The translations under genes and the position numbers were made by a program. Positions 9,412 through 17,373 of a stretch of DNA of 64,000 nucleotides are shown here, one piece after another. Origin of the DNA: Deltaproteobacteria bacterium (lineage in GTDB: Bacteria > Myxococcota_A > UBA796 > CAJQPC01); the NCBI GenBank assembly GCA_016717595.1, contig JADKFE010000016.1:1-64000 (forward strand), in the 5' to 3' direction. Every line of letters begins with the position of its first letter. Within the stretch, counting starts at the first letter, position 1. The notes beneath the pieces were generated by a model. It ran no database searches. It had not been told where the DNA came from and saw only the letters and a list, made by a program, of their open reading frames with translations.

Positions 9412-10451
9412 ACCCCCCGCCCAAACCCAACCGTGAGGCCCACGCCCGCGCCGCCGTCGCCCGGTTTGGGGTGATGGACCCGTCGGAGTGGGGCACCGGG
9501 CTCTCGGCCCAAGGCGCCCGAGAGGCCCAACGGGTGAGCGTCGATCTGGTGCTCGACGGCCGTTTTGGCGAGGCCCCCAGCACGCCCCCGGCGAAGCTGC
9601 TGATCTGGTGCGCGGCGAACGTGTTCACCGCCCCCTTGGAGTGGACGGCCCGCTTCGCCGCCTGGGGGAGCCAGGTCACCCTCAAGGCGCCCTCGGCCTG
9701 CCCCGCCCCCGTCGAGGCCCTCGCCCAGGCCTTCGCGCCGCTGGGTGTCGTCGCCGTCAATCGCCCCCATGAGGCGTGCTGGGATCTTGTGAGCGAGGCC
9801 GACGCCGTGCTCGGCTTCGGCGGCGACGAGGCGATGGCGGAGCTCGCGGCGCACATCCCCGCCGAGACCCCACGCTCGCTCCACGGCCATCGGGTGAGCC
9901 TCGCCGTGGTCACCGAGGACGACGCCGCGACGGCCAAAGCCTTGGCGATGGATCTGTGCCTCTACGACGGCCAAGGCTGCATGTCCCCCGCCGCCATCTT
10001 CTGTTTGGGTGACCCGGTGCGCCTCGCCGAGCGCCTCGGCGACGAGCTCTTTGACATGACCACACGCCTGCCGCGCGGAGCGCCCTCCCCGGGCTTAGGC
10101 GCCGAGCGCCGCCGCCGCCTGGGCCTCGCCAACGCCTTGGGCCGCGCCTGGGAGGGCGACGACTGGCTGGTCACCGTCACCCCCGCCCGCACGTTCAGCC
10201 CCGTGAGCTACGCCCGCCTCGCCGCGATTCACCCCATCGACAGCCTCGACGCCTTGAGCGCCCTGCCCCCGCTGCCCTGGTCGAGCCTCGGCACTGATCT
10301 CTACGCTGACGCGGCCGCCAAGGTCGCCGCCACCTTGGGCGTGCCCCGGGTGTGTCGGCCCGGCGAGCTGCAGCGCCCACGCTTTGGGCGCCTGCACGAC
10401 GGCGTCAACGTCGAGGCCACGCTCTGCCGGAGCCCGACGTGGGCGCCCTAA
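9408..10451 (+). CDS. LuxC-like acyl-CoA/acyl-protein reductase
   Basis: The 347-residue protein resembles LuxC, the NADPH-dependent reductase that takes an activated acyl group to an aldehyde through a cysteine thioester. The LuxC-type stretch LLIWCAANVFTAPLEW is near residues 64-79. The probable catalytic cysteine is Cys191 in YDGQGCMSPAAIF, matching the conserved Q-x-C-x-SP pattern. The protein is shorter than luminous-bacteria LuxC (about 480 aa). It starts inside the LuxE-like gene's corrected stop and runs 13 nt into the dipeptidase gene. No luxA, luxB or luxD homologue is in the window, so a role other than light production is inferred. Confidence 0.82.
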   Translation: MNPPPKPNREAHARAAVARFGVMDPSEWGTGLSAQGAREAQRVSVDLVLDGRFGEAPSTPPAKLLIWCAANVFTAPLEWTARFAAWGSQVTLKAPSACPAPVEALAQAFAPLGVVAVNRPHEACWDLVSEADAVLGFGGDEAMAELAAHIPAETPRSLHGHRVSLAVVTEDDAATAKALAMDLCLYDGQGCMSPAAIFCLGDPVRLAERLGDELFDMTTRLPRGAPSPGLGAERRRRLGLANALGRAWEGDDWLVTVTPARTFSPVSYARLAAIHPIDSLDALSALPPLPWSSLGTDLYADAAAKVAATLGVPRVCRPGELQRPRFGRLHDGVNVEATLCRSPTWAP

Positions 10452-11473
10452 ACCCGATCCTCGCCGGGCGGGTCTCCGCCGAGGCCCAGGCCATCCACGA
10501 GGCGGCGCTCATCGTCGATCTCCACTGCGATCTCCTGTTGACCTCGGGCCTGCTGGGCTGGGACTGGGGCCGCCATCACGCCGAGAACCCCCTGCCCTAC
10601 GCGCCGCTGTTCGGTCACTGCGACCTGCCCCGGCTGCGCGCGGGCAACGTCGGCGCCTTGGGTTTGGGCATCGTCACCAACCCCTTCGCCGGGCCTTGGC
10701 GTGAGGCCCACGGCGACCTCATCTTCCGCCGCCTCGGCGAGAAGCTCACGCGCCACGTTGACGAGCTGCGCCTGGCCACCACCGCCCAAGGCATCCGCAG
10801 CGCCCGGCGCGACGGCCGCATCGCCTGCTTCGCCGGTTTAGAGGGCGCCCACGCCTTGGCCGGGCGCTTAGACGCCTTGCCACGCTGGCAAGATCAGGGC
10901 CTCACCTACGTCGGTTTGGCACACTTCACCCAGAACGAGGCCGTGCGCCCCATGGTCGGGCTTGGCGCCTGCGCCACCTCACCGCTCACCGACTATGGCC
11001 GAGAGCTCGTGCGAGAGCTCGACCGCCGCCGCATCTTGGTGGACGTGGCCCACCTCAACCGGGCTGGCGTGGTGGAGGTCTGCCAAGGCGCCACCACCCC
11101 ACGAATCTGCTCCCACACCGCCTGCACCGCGGTTCACCCCTCCCCTCGGGGCATCGACGACGAGCAGATCCGCCTGATCGCGGACACCGGCGGGGTCATC
11201 GGCGTGATCTTCGTGACCCCGTTCATCGGCCCCGGCGGCGCGGCCCAGGTGGCCCGGCACCTCGACCACATCAAGCGCCTCGTCGGCGTTCAACACTGCG
11301 CCTTGGGCTCCGACTGGGAGGGCTTCGCGGTCTACCCCGACGATCTGCGCAGCGCCGACCGCCTCCCCCTGCTCACCCAGGCCCTCTTGGACCTGGGCTG
11401 GACCGCTGAAGACATCCACATGGCCTACGGGGAGAGCTTCTTGCGGGTCTTGGCCGAGGTGCGGGGCGGTTAA
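10439..11473 (+). CDS. M19-family membrane dipeptidase
   Basis: About 344 residues of the renal-dipeptidase (M19) amidohydrolase family, which cleaves dipeptides with a binuclear zinc centre. Visible ligands are IVDLHCD (His29, Asp31), LEGAHAL with the bridging Glu, SHTACTAVHPSPRGIDDEQI, and GSDWEGF (usually GSDFDG). I chose the GTG at 10439, which overlaps the preceding stop by 13 nt and brings the start close to the conserved domain; the frame extends upstream but only through luxC-like coding sequence. There is no signal peptide, so it is probably cytosolic. Its place at the end of the mpl-aminotransferase-LuxE-LuxC run suggests a peptide substrate, possibly with D-residues. Confidence 0.88.
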   Translation: MGALNPILAGRVSAEAQAIHEAALIVDLHCDLLLTSGLLGWDWGRHHAENPLPYAPLFGHCDLPRLRAGNVGALGLGIVTNPFAGPWREAHGDLIFRRLGEKLTRHVDELRLATTAQGIRSARRDGRIACFAGLEGAHALAGRLDALPRWQDQGLTYVGLAHFTQNEAVRPMVGLGACATSPLTDYGRELVRELDRRRILVDVAHLNRAGVVEVCQGATTPRICSHTACTAVHPSPRGIDDEQIRLIADTGGVIGVIFVTPFIGPGGAAQVARHLDHIKRLVGVQHCALGSDWEGFAVYPDDLRSADRLPLLTQALLDLGWTAEDIHMAYGESFLRVLAEVRGG

Positions 11474-11528
11474 GGGTTTGTTTATGTGCAAGACCGATGC
11501 AAGCCTCGCTCACCCTTCGCCCTGACCC

Positions 11529-11534
11529 TGTACA
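11529..11534. promoter_or_regulatory. Isolated TGTACA hexamer in the 3' gap
   Basis: The palindromic hexamer TGTACA lies between the dipeptidase stop and the sigma gene stop. It matches the core seen in the 12185-12269 cluster and at 13375. By itself it may be chance. Confidence 0.2.
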
Positions 11535-11551
11535 AGCCCCGAGCAGCCGCC

Positions 11552-12163
11552 TCAGGCGTTCGTGGGCAGCTCCCGGCTGAGGCGGGCGCGGGCGCGGGCG
11601 AGGTCACGGCTGATCTGGGCGGGGTGCAGGCCAAACTCTTTGGCGATGTCCCGGCCCGTGCGGCCCTCGATGAACGCGCGCAGCACCTTCGCCGGGCGGT
11701 CGGCGTACTGGCTCAGGTACTGGTCGATGGCCTGGGTGACGCCGTTCTTGCGGGCGCCGACGCCGCCCATCGCCGCCTCGGGGCCATCGGCGTGCTCCAG
11801 AGACCAGGCCGACATACACCGCGACGCGCCGGGATCCTGGCCGAAGCTGGGCAGCTCGTTCGCCCGGCGGCGCGCCCGGCGGCGGCGGCGCTTGGCTTCA
11901 GCGCTGCGGGCGGCCCAGGCGGCCTGCACGACGAGGTAGGTGCGTAGGCTGCCGCGCTCGGGGTCCCAGCGCTCCAGAAGCTCGGGCAGCTTGGCCCAGA
12001 ACTCCTGTAAGAACTCATCCACCTCGGAGCTGCAGAATCCGCCCAGGCTGCGGGTCATGCTGCGCCGGACGGGCTCGGCGTGAAGGTGGTAAATCACCTC
12101 AAAGCTCGGGCTCGTGCGCAGGGTGAGGTAGCTCTTGACCAGCTCGCGGTCGATGGTAGACAT
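11552..12163 (-). CDS. ECF-like RNA polymerase sigma factor
   Basis: A 203-residue sigma-70-family protein with only regions 2 and 4. Region 2 is seen around VDEFLQEFWAKLPELLERWDPERGSLRTYL. A very basic patch (KRRRRRARRR) precedes a linker. Region 4 with its helix-turn-helix is LRAFIEGRTGRDIAKEFGLHPAQISRDLARARARL. No anti-sigma factor lies beside it. A near-consensus promoter (12193-12221) and TGTACA palindromes lie just upstream. The gene follows the larger sigma gene on the same strand with a 132 nt gap. The regulon is unknown. Confidence 0.75.
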   Translation of the reverse strand: MSTIDRELVKSYLTLRTSPSFEVIYHLHAEPVRRSMTRSLGGFCSSEVDEFLQEFWAKLPELLERWDPERGSLRTYLVVQAAWAARSAEAKRRRRRARRRANELPSFGQDPGASRCMSAWSLEHADGPEAAMGGVGARKNGVTQAIDQYLSQYADRPAKVLRAFIEGRTGRDIAKEFGLHPAQISRDLARARARLSRELPTNA

Positions 12164-12192
12164 CTGTGACTCCCTGAACGGGGTGTGTACAG

Positions 12193-12221
12193 ACTATACG
12201 CATCGTCCCGGCAAATGGCAA
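12193..12221 (-). promoter_or_regulatory. Predicted sigma-70 promoter of the ECF-like sigma gene
   Basis: Read on the minus strand, TTGCCA (12216-12221) and TATAGT (12193-12198) are separated by exactly 17 nt. Both differ little from TTGACA and TATAAT. Transcription would start near 12186, inside a GTGTACA motif, about 20 nt before the ATG at 12163. The -35 box directly abuts the 14-bp-arm inverted repeat at 12222-12253, so a protein bound there would touch RNA polymerase. Confidence 0.65.
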
Positions 12222-12253
12222 GCCCCCAATGTACAAACCTGTACATTGGGGGC
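12222..12253. promoter_or_regulatory. Perfect inverted repeat, probable operator
   Basis: Arms GCCCCCAATGTACA (12222-12235) and its exact reverse complement (12240-12253) flank a 4-nt centre AACC. Both arms end in TGTACA. There is no T-run on either side, so a terminator is less likely than a protein-binding site. It touches the -35 box of the ECF-like sigma promoter. Confidence 0.6.
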
Positions 12254-12295
12254 CAAAGGGTGTACAGACGATCCCTAGATCGCCCGACGATCCGC

Positions 12296-13357
12296 CTAAG
12301 CGATGGGCGGCGGGGCCTTGAGCAGGCCAGCGAGGTTGAAGTCGCGGATGCCGGAGTGATCCCGCAGGCGGATCAGGGCCTCACGCTCGATCTGCCGCAC
12401 CCGCTCGCGGGAGAGGCCCATCTCTTTGCCCACCTCAGACAAGGTGCGGAACTCGCCGTCATCGAGGCCGTAGCGCCGGGTGAGCACGAAGCGCTGGCGG
12501 TCGGAGAGCACGGAGGCGAAGGCCGTGTGCATCCGGTTGAGCTCTTGGCCTTGGATGGCGTCGCCGTCGGGCTGGGGCGCGTCCTCGTCGCTGAGGAAAC
12601 GCTCCAGGGGCCGGGGGCGCGGGCCGTCATCGACGGGCTGCTCCAAGGAGATGGTGTTGCCTTGGCTCAGCAGGAGCTCCGCGCGCTCCTTGTCGATGCC
12701 CACCTCATCGGCGAGGTCGTTGATGTTGTACTCGATCCCGCCGGCCTCGAAGCGCTTCATGGCTTTGCGCAGGTTGCGGGTCTGTTCAACCGCGCAGCCC
12801 GGCAAGCGCACGGGGCGGCCGGTGTGGTCGATGGCGCGGGTCATCTGAGCGCGCACCCACCACCGGGCGTAGGTGGAGAAGCGGATGCCGCGGTCGGGGT
12901 CGAATCGTTTGGCGGCGCGTAGGAGGCCGATGTAGCCCTCTTGGACGAGGTCCTCCTCATCCATAAACGGCCCGGCGAGCTTACGCGCCTCGCCGTGGGC
13001 GATGCGGCGCCCCGACATCGCGAGGCGCCAGCGGAGGTTCTCCGCCTCTTGCCACGCCGCGGCGGCCGTGCGCGCGCGCAGCTTGAGCTCCGGCTGGAGC
13101 TTGGCCTCACGCACGACGGACATCACCGCCTCTTCAAGGCGGCTCACCGCGCCGGCGCGGGTGCGCTCGGCGCGCTCGGGGCGGCGACCGACGATGGCCT
13201 GAGCGGCTGGAACCTCGCGGATCGCCTCTCGGGCAGCCTCCTCTGCCCGACGAATGCGCCGGGCCATGTCCTTCTCTTCTTCAGCCGTGAGCCGCTCGCT
13301 GCGGCCAGAACGCTCTGAAGAGGAAGACATCCCGAAGCTGGCACGGGAAAGGGCCAT
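12296..13357 (-). CDS. RpoD/RpoS-like alternative sigma factor
   Basis: The 353-residue protein has regions 1.2, 2, 3 and 4 of a non-ECF sigma-70 factor. Region 2 contains EEDLVQEGYIGLLRAAKRFD and FSTYARWWVRAQMTRAID (about residues 132-178). Region 4 contains FVLTRRYGLDDGEFRTLSEV and LSRERVRQIEREALIRLRDH near the C-terminus. The large region 1.1 of a primary sigma factor is missing and the N-terminus is Ser/Arg-rich, so this is probably an alternative factor (stress or development type). A GTGTACAC palindrome lies about 17 nt upstream of the ATG, and a GAGGAG ribosome site precedes it. It is followed on the same strand by the ECF-like sigma gene. Confidence 0.9.
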   Translation of the reverse strand: MALSRASFGMSSSSERSGRSERLTAEEEKDMARRIRRAEEAAREAIREVPAAQAIVGRRPERAERTRAGAVSRLEEAVMSVVREAKLQPELKLRARTAAAAWQEAENLRWRLAMSGRRIAHGEARKLAGPFMDEEDLVQEGYIGLLRAAKRFDPDRGIRFSTYARWWVRAQMTRAIDHTGRPVRLPGCAVEQTRNLRKAMKRFEAGGIEYNINDLADEVGIDKERAELLLSQGNTISLEQPVDDGPRPRPLERFLSDEDAPQPDGDAIQGQELNRMHTAFASVLSDRQRFVLTRRYGLDDGEFRTLSEVGKEMGLSRERVRQIEREALIRLRDHSGIRDFNLAGLLKAPPPIA

Positions 13358-13373
13358 GGAATCTCCTCAACTT

Positions 13374-13381
13374 GTGTACAC
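13374..13381. promoter_or_regulatory. GTGTACAC palindrome upstream of the RpoD-like sigma gene
   Basis: An 8-bp perfect palindrome containing TGTACA lies in the leader of the larger sigma gene, about 17 nt before its ATG. It shares its core with the sites upstream of the neighbouring ECF-like sigma gene, hinting at one regulator for both. Confidence 0.4.
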
Positions 13382-13509
13382 GATGCTTGGCGGGCGCCCG
13401 CTGCCCGGCGGGTGGGAGCTGCGCGCCGCGACTGGTGAAGCGCCAGCAGAAGGGATTAGTCTACTGGCATTCGGATGAAGATGAACAGGGATGAACGCGA
13501 ATCCGCAGA

Positions 13510-14502
13510 TTACCGCGATAAACCCAGAGAATTGAGGCCGATCGCCTCTCGCACACGCCCCAGGGTGCTCCGGGCGACGGCGCGAGCACGTCGGGCGCCG
13601 TCGAAGAGTATGTCCTCTACCTCGTCCGGCCGCGCGGCGAAATGCTCATAACGTGCGCGTGGGGCCTCCATCGCGCGGTCCATCACCTCAAAGAGCGCCT
13701 GCTTCGCGTGGCCGTAACCGAAGCCTGGCTGGGCGTATTGCGCGGCGAGCGCCGCCTGCTCGTCCGCGTCTGCGAAGAGCTTGTACAGGGCGAAGACGTT
13801 GCAGGTGCTAGGATCCTTGGGATCGTCTAAGCCCTTCGAGTCGGTGACGATCTGCATGATCCGTTTGCGCAGGGCCTTGGGCGGCGAGAACAGCTCGACG
13901 GTGTTGCCATACGACTTCGACATCTTGCGGCCGTCGAGGCCGGGCACCGTCGCGACGTCCTCACGGATCAGGGGCTCGGGGATGTGGAACACCTCACGCC
14001 CGACGTGGTGGTTCATCGACAGCGCCATGTCCCGGGCCATCTCGACGTGCTGCTTCTGATCTTTGCCCACGGGCACAAGATCGCTGTCGTACAGGAGGAT
14101 GTCGGCGGCCATCAGCACAGGGTACGCCAGGGTGCCGAGGTTTATCTCACGGCCCGCGTCCCGGGCGGCCTTCACGGCGTGGGCACGATCTAAGGCGCCC
14201 ATGTTCACGAAGCAGCCCAAGATCCAGGCCAGCTCCGTGACCTCGGGCACGTCCTCCTGGCGGAAGAGCGCGGCGCGCGCGGGATCTAGACCAAACGCCA
14301 AGAAGGTGAGCGCCGCCTCTCGCTGGTTCTTACGCACGATCTCGGCGTCGTGGGTGGTGGTGAGCGCATGAAACGACGCGATGAAGTAGTACGGCTCGGT
14401 TGAGTCCTGGAGCTGAATGGCAGGCTCAATCATGCCTTTGAGGTTCCCGACGTGGGGAACGCCCGAGGGCTGGATGCCGGTGAGAGCGCGCTTGGGGGGC
14501 AT
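13510..14502 (-). CDS. trpS: Tryptophanyl-tRNA synthetase
   Basis: A 330-residue class I aminoacyl-tRNA synthetase charging tRNA-Trp. The HIGH-type signature is seen as PSGVPHVGNL near residues 12-21, and the KMSKS loop is present as KMSKSYGNTVELF. YPVLMAADILLYDSDLVPVGKDQ is typical of bacterial TrpS. Length is normal. It is transcribed away from the PPC-type lipoprotein gene, sharing a gap of about 100 nt, and is followed by the RpoD-like sigma gene on the same strand after 152 nt. Confidence 0.95.
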   Translation of the reverse strand: MPPKRALTGIQPSGVPHVGNLKGMIEPAIQLQDSTEPYYFIASFHALTTTHDAEIVRKNQREAALTFLAFGLDPARAALFRQEDVPEVTELAWILGCFVNMGALDRAHAVKAARDAGREINLGTLAYPVLMAADILLYDSDLVPVGKDQKQHVEMARDMALSMNHHVGREVFHIPEPLIREDVATVPGLDGRKMSKSYGNTVELFSPPKALRKRIMQIVTDSKGLDDPKDPSTCNVFALYKLFADADEQAALAAQYAQPGFGYGHAKQALFEVMDRAMEAPRARYEHFAARPDEVEDILFDGARRARAVARSTLGRVREAIGLNSLGLSR

Positions 14503-14601
14503 GGGGGCTCGAACGACGAGGGGTGTAGAACAGGCTATCTACTCACGCCAGCGCCCGATGCAAGCTATCCTGAGCTGCGTCACCCCCTCTGGAGTCCGCG
14601 T

Positions 14602-15966
14602 ATGTCGGCCATGAACAAGCATCTTCTCAGCGTGATGTCGTTGTTGCTCTTTGCGACGATCGGTGGATGTAAGGGTGGAGAGAGCGACGAGGCCCCCACC
14701 GACGACTCTGAGGAGCCCAGCGCAGAGTGCACCGAAGATCCGGACTGCGCCGCCTGGGAGATCTGTGATGAAGATCTGACCTGCGTCGGGGGCGATCGTA
14801 ACAACGCCATCGAAGAGGCCGAGTCGATCCTCTGGGACGGCGCTGAAGAGGGCTACATCTCCGCTGAGGGCGATCAGGACTTCTACACCTTCGTCGCGGA
14901 GGGCGGCGAGTTCATCCGGGTGACGACGGCGAACATCGGCGGCTCAGAGACGATGGACACCGTCGTCTCCTTGTACAGCCCCTCGGGCAAGCTCCACGCC
15001 CAAGAAGACAACCACCCCGCCGGGCGCGTGAACACCTACGACACCGTGCTCTTCGCGTACCTGCCCGACGCCGGGGCCTGGACGCTCGTGGTCGAGGACC
15101 TCAACGGCGACTCCGGCTCAAGCTTTATGTACGAGCTCATCGTCGGGGAGTACGGCGCCAACACCCGCGAGAGCGACGCCTTCGACGACCCCTCCTACGA
15201 GCGAGACCCCCTCGCGGCGGGCTACATCTACGCCGTCGGCTTCGTCCTCGAAGAGAGCGGGGATGTGGACTGGATGGAGTTTGACCTCCCCTACGACGAC
15301 TGCCCGGTCACGCTCTACGGCCCGCTCTACACCCAAGGCAGCGACGCCGTGCCCAAGGTCGAGCTGTTCTTGCCCACGGGTGAGCGCCTGCTCTCCAAAG
15401 AGGGCCTCGGCGCCCAAGGCGCGGCCCAATACTTCGAGGTAGACGGCGGCAAGCTGATCCTCGGGGCCAGCGACGCCTTCGGCGACGGCAGCGAAGATCA
15501 CTGGGGCTTCGTGCTCATCCAGGTAAGCGAGCGGGGCTACCCCTACGAGCAAGAGGAGGAGTACAACAACGGCGACGCCGACGCGAACGAGCTGGAGATC
15601 GAGTGGGAGTCCACAGAGGCCGGTGAGCGCGGCAGCGCGTACGCCTGGGGCGTCATGGACGAGCTCGGCGACGAGGACTGGTTCGCCGTCGAGGTCGATG
15701 ACGGCTTCTACCTGAGCGTGGCCGGGACGGCGGACAGCCTGGGCTCGGTGCTCGACGCGGCGATTGAGGTCACCGATGAGTTCGGCGACGTCATCGGCGA
15801 GGGCACCTTCGGCGACGACGACTTCCCCGACGTCTACGACATCGGCCCCTTGGACGCCGGGACCTACTACGTCCGGGTGCTCGCCGAGGGCGACGAGATC
15901 GAGGGCCTCGACGCCTATTACCGCTTCGCCGCGGTGCAGCGCGACTACAAGATCGCCGACGAGTAA
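14602..15966 (+). CDS. Acidic lipoprotein with PPC-like beta domains
   Basis: The 454-residue protein starts with a lipoprotein signal (LLLFATIGGC, Cys about residue 23). An Asp/Glu-rich stretch and a short Cys-rich knot (CTEDPDCAAWEICDEDLTC) follow. The rest contains at least three repeats of the PPC (bacterial pre-peptidase C-terminal) type, recognised by phrases such as GDQDFYTFVAEGGEFIRVTT, ESGDVDWMEFDLPYDD and LGDEDWFAVEVDDGFYLSV. Such domains usually help surface or secreted proteins fold or bind. ATG 14602 was chosen because GGAG lies 7 nt upstream and the signal peptide follows at once. No enzyme domain is seen. It stops 11 nt before the next gene. Confidence 0.8.
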   Translation: MSAMNKHLLSVMSLLLFATIGGCKGGESDEAPTDDSEEPSAECTEDPDCAAWEICDEDLTCVGGDRNNAIEEAESILWDGAEEGYISAEGDQDFYTFVAEGGEFIRVTTANIGGSETMDTVVSLYSPSGKLHAQEDNHPAGRVNTYDTVLFAYLPDAGAWTLVVEDLNGDSGSSFMYELIVGEYGANTRESDAFDDPSYERDPLAAGYIYAVGFVLEESGDVDWMEFDLPYDDCPVTLYGPLYTQGSDAVPKVELFLPTGERLLSKEGLGAQGAAQYFEVDGGKLILGASDAFGDGSEDHWGFVLIQVSERGYPYEQEEEYNNGDADANELEIEWESTEAGERGSAYAWGVMDELGDEDWFAVEVDDGFYLSVAGTADSLGSVLDAAIEVTDEFGDVIGEGTFGDDDFPDVYDIGPLDAGTYYVRVLAEGDEIEGLDAYYRFAAVQRDYKIADE

Positions 15967-15977
15967 GCGCCCCACGA

Positions 15978-17315
15978 ATGGCCAAACGCCAACCCGCGAA
16001 GCCGGCTGCGAAGCCCGGCGCGAAGTCGGGCGCCCCAAAACGTGCCTCCCCAAGAGCCGCCAAGGCCCCCAAGAAGGGCGCTGGTGGCCCAGGCGCGCTG
16101 CTGCGTCTGCCCCTCGCCGCGCTCTTCGCCGGGGTGGCGGGGGCCGGGCTCTCGTGGTGGGTGGCCGGGCGACCTGAAGGCGCCGCGCTCACGAGCCTCG
16201 CGCCGCTGATCCTGCGCCAAGGGCTCTCCGCCGCCGCGCTGTTTGGCACCATCGGCGCCTTCGTCTTGGGCCGCGGGGCCTTGGGCGGCCTCGCTGGGGC
16301 GGTCTTGGGCCTCACCGCCGCTGGGCTGGCCTTGCCTTTGGCCTTGGCGCCAGAGAACTGGCCCCTCGGCGCGGTGGCCTTGGGCTTGGGGCTCTCTCAA
16401 GAGGCGCCGGCGCGGGCGGCCTGGGTGCGGCCCCTCGCCGCGGCCTTGGTGCTCGGCGTCACGGCCTTGGCCTTGGGCACGAAGGGCCTCGTCTGGGCGG
16501 GCCTCGCCTTGGCCGGTCTGCTCGGCGCCTTGCTGCCCCTGCCGTGGGCGGGGCTCATCCGACCGCTGGGCGTGCTCATGGGCCTGGGGAGCCTCGCCGG
16601 GGCGGCGCTCACGGTGAAGGCGGGGTTTGTGGAGGTGCAGCAGCGCGCCGACCGCGCCGTGTTGGCCGAGTGGGCGGACCTGTTCAACCGCGACGAGGCC
16701 GCCTGGTCGGAGATCATCCCCGCGCGCTCCAGGTCGCGCATCTGGACGGCGGGGCGCCCGATCCGCTACCGCCTGCGTCTCGACGGCCCGACCTTCCGGG
16801 GCCTGCCGCCGGTGGATCCGGGCCTCACCCTCGCCACACGCAGCCCCGACGCCCGCGACCTCGCGGAGCTGGGCATGGAGGTCAACTGCGAGGCGCTGAT
16901 GCCCAAAGCCGTCGAAGGAGAGCGCCGGGCCCGGGCCTTGGCCACGAAGGCGGCGTGCTCGGGATCCCTCGACAGCCTGGCGGCCTCAGACCCGGTGATC
17001 GACGCCGCGCGGGTGCTGCGGGGCAAGACGGCGATGTCGCCGGGGCAGATCGCCGGGACGACGGTGGAGCTGCCTCTGGACGAGGCCGGGGCGATGCTGC
17101 TCGCCGCCGCCGCGCGCCTGGACGCCCCCAAAGCCGCCGCCCAGGCCCTCGTCGACGGCAGCGACTACGACCGCGCCCTGCTCATGCCGATGTTGGGCAA
17201 AGCCGAGCGCCGCGCCGCCCACAAGCTCATCTTGGCCTGGGCTGAAGAGGTGCCCGCCGAGGTGGGCGGGGTCTACCAGCGGGCGCTGATGGCGCTTGAG
17301 GCCGAGGGGCTGTGA
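15978..17315 (+). CDS. Unrecognised membrane protein with a basic, Ala/Lys/Pro-rich N-terminus
   Basis: The first 36 of 445 residues are a Lys/Ala/Pro-rich, histone-H1-like tail (AKPAAKPGAKSGAPK). About seven hydrophobic segments made largely of Ala, Gly and Leu follow between residues 40 and 215. A soluble C-terminal half (about 220-445) contains two cysteines in EVNCEALM and KAACSGSL. I recognise no family. The gene lies 11 nt after the PPC-type lipoprotein gene and may be cotranscribed. It converges on the next gene over a hairpin at 17314-17351. Confidence 0.6.
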   Translation: MAKRQPAKPAAKPGAKSGAPKRASPRAAKAPKKGAGGPGALLRLPLAALFAGVAGAGLSWWVAGRPEGAALTSLAPLILRQGLSAAALFGTIGAFVLGRGALGGLAGAVLGLTAAGLALPLALAPENWPLGAVALGLGLSQEAPARAAWVRPLAAALVLGVTALALGTKGLVWAGLALAGLLGALLPLPWAGLIRPLGVLMGLGSLAGAALTVKAGFVEVQQRADRAVLAEWADLFNRDEAAWSEIIPARSRSRIWTAGRPIRYRLRLDGPTFRGLPPVDPGLTLATRSPDARDLAELGMEVNCEALMPKAVEGERRARALATKAACSGSLDSLAASDPVIDAARVLRGKTAMSPGQIAGTTVELPLDEAGAMLLAAAARLDAPKAAAQALVDGSDYDRALLMPMLGKAERRAAHKLILAWAEEVPAEVGGVYQRALMALEAEGL

Positions 17316-17351
17316 GCTAGACTGCGTTGTCTAGACAGCCGCGTCTAGCTC
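17314..17351. terminator. Inverted repeat between convergent genes
   Basis: GAGCTAGAC (17314-17322) pairs with GTCTAGCTC (17343-17351), and the interior GTCTAGAC (17329-17336) is itself a palindrome. It covers the end of one gene and the gap before the convergent gene's stop. No T-run follows, so it is at best a weak or Rho-assisted bidirectional terminator. Confidence 0.35.
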
Positions 17352-17373
17352 AGTCCGCCCGCTCAGTCCGCCC
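17348..17373. repeat. Perfect 13-bp tandem duplication
   Basis: GCTCAGTCCGCCC occurs twice without a gap (17348-17360 and 17361-17373). The second copy carries the stop codon of the minus-strand gene. It is probably a slippage duplication. Confidence 0.6.

Larger units (their letters stand above)
12185..12269. repeat. Direct repeats GTGTACAGAC flanking the palindrome
   Basis: The 10-mer GTGTACAGAC occurs at 12185-12194 and again at 12260-12269, on either side of the inverted repeat and about 75 nt apart. The first copy overlaps the predicted -10 box and start point. Together with the palindrome arms this gives four TGTACA cores in 85 nt. Confidence 0.55.

Noticed and set aside
8433..10451. 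Bioluminescence genes
   Set aside because: LuxE- and LuxC-like genes are present but no luxA, luxB or luxD; such pairs also occur in non-luminous bacteria.
12222..12253. Inverted repeat as a terminator of the RpoD-like sigma gene
   Set aside because: No T-run follows on the minus strand and it abuts a promoter -35 box; an operator fits better, although a weak terminator role cannot be excluded.
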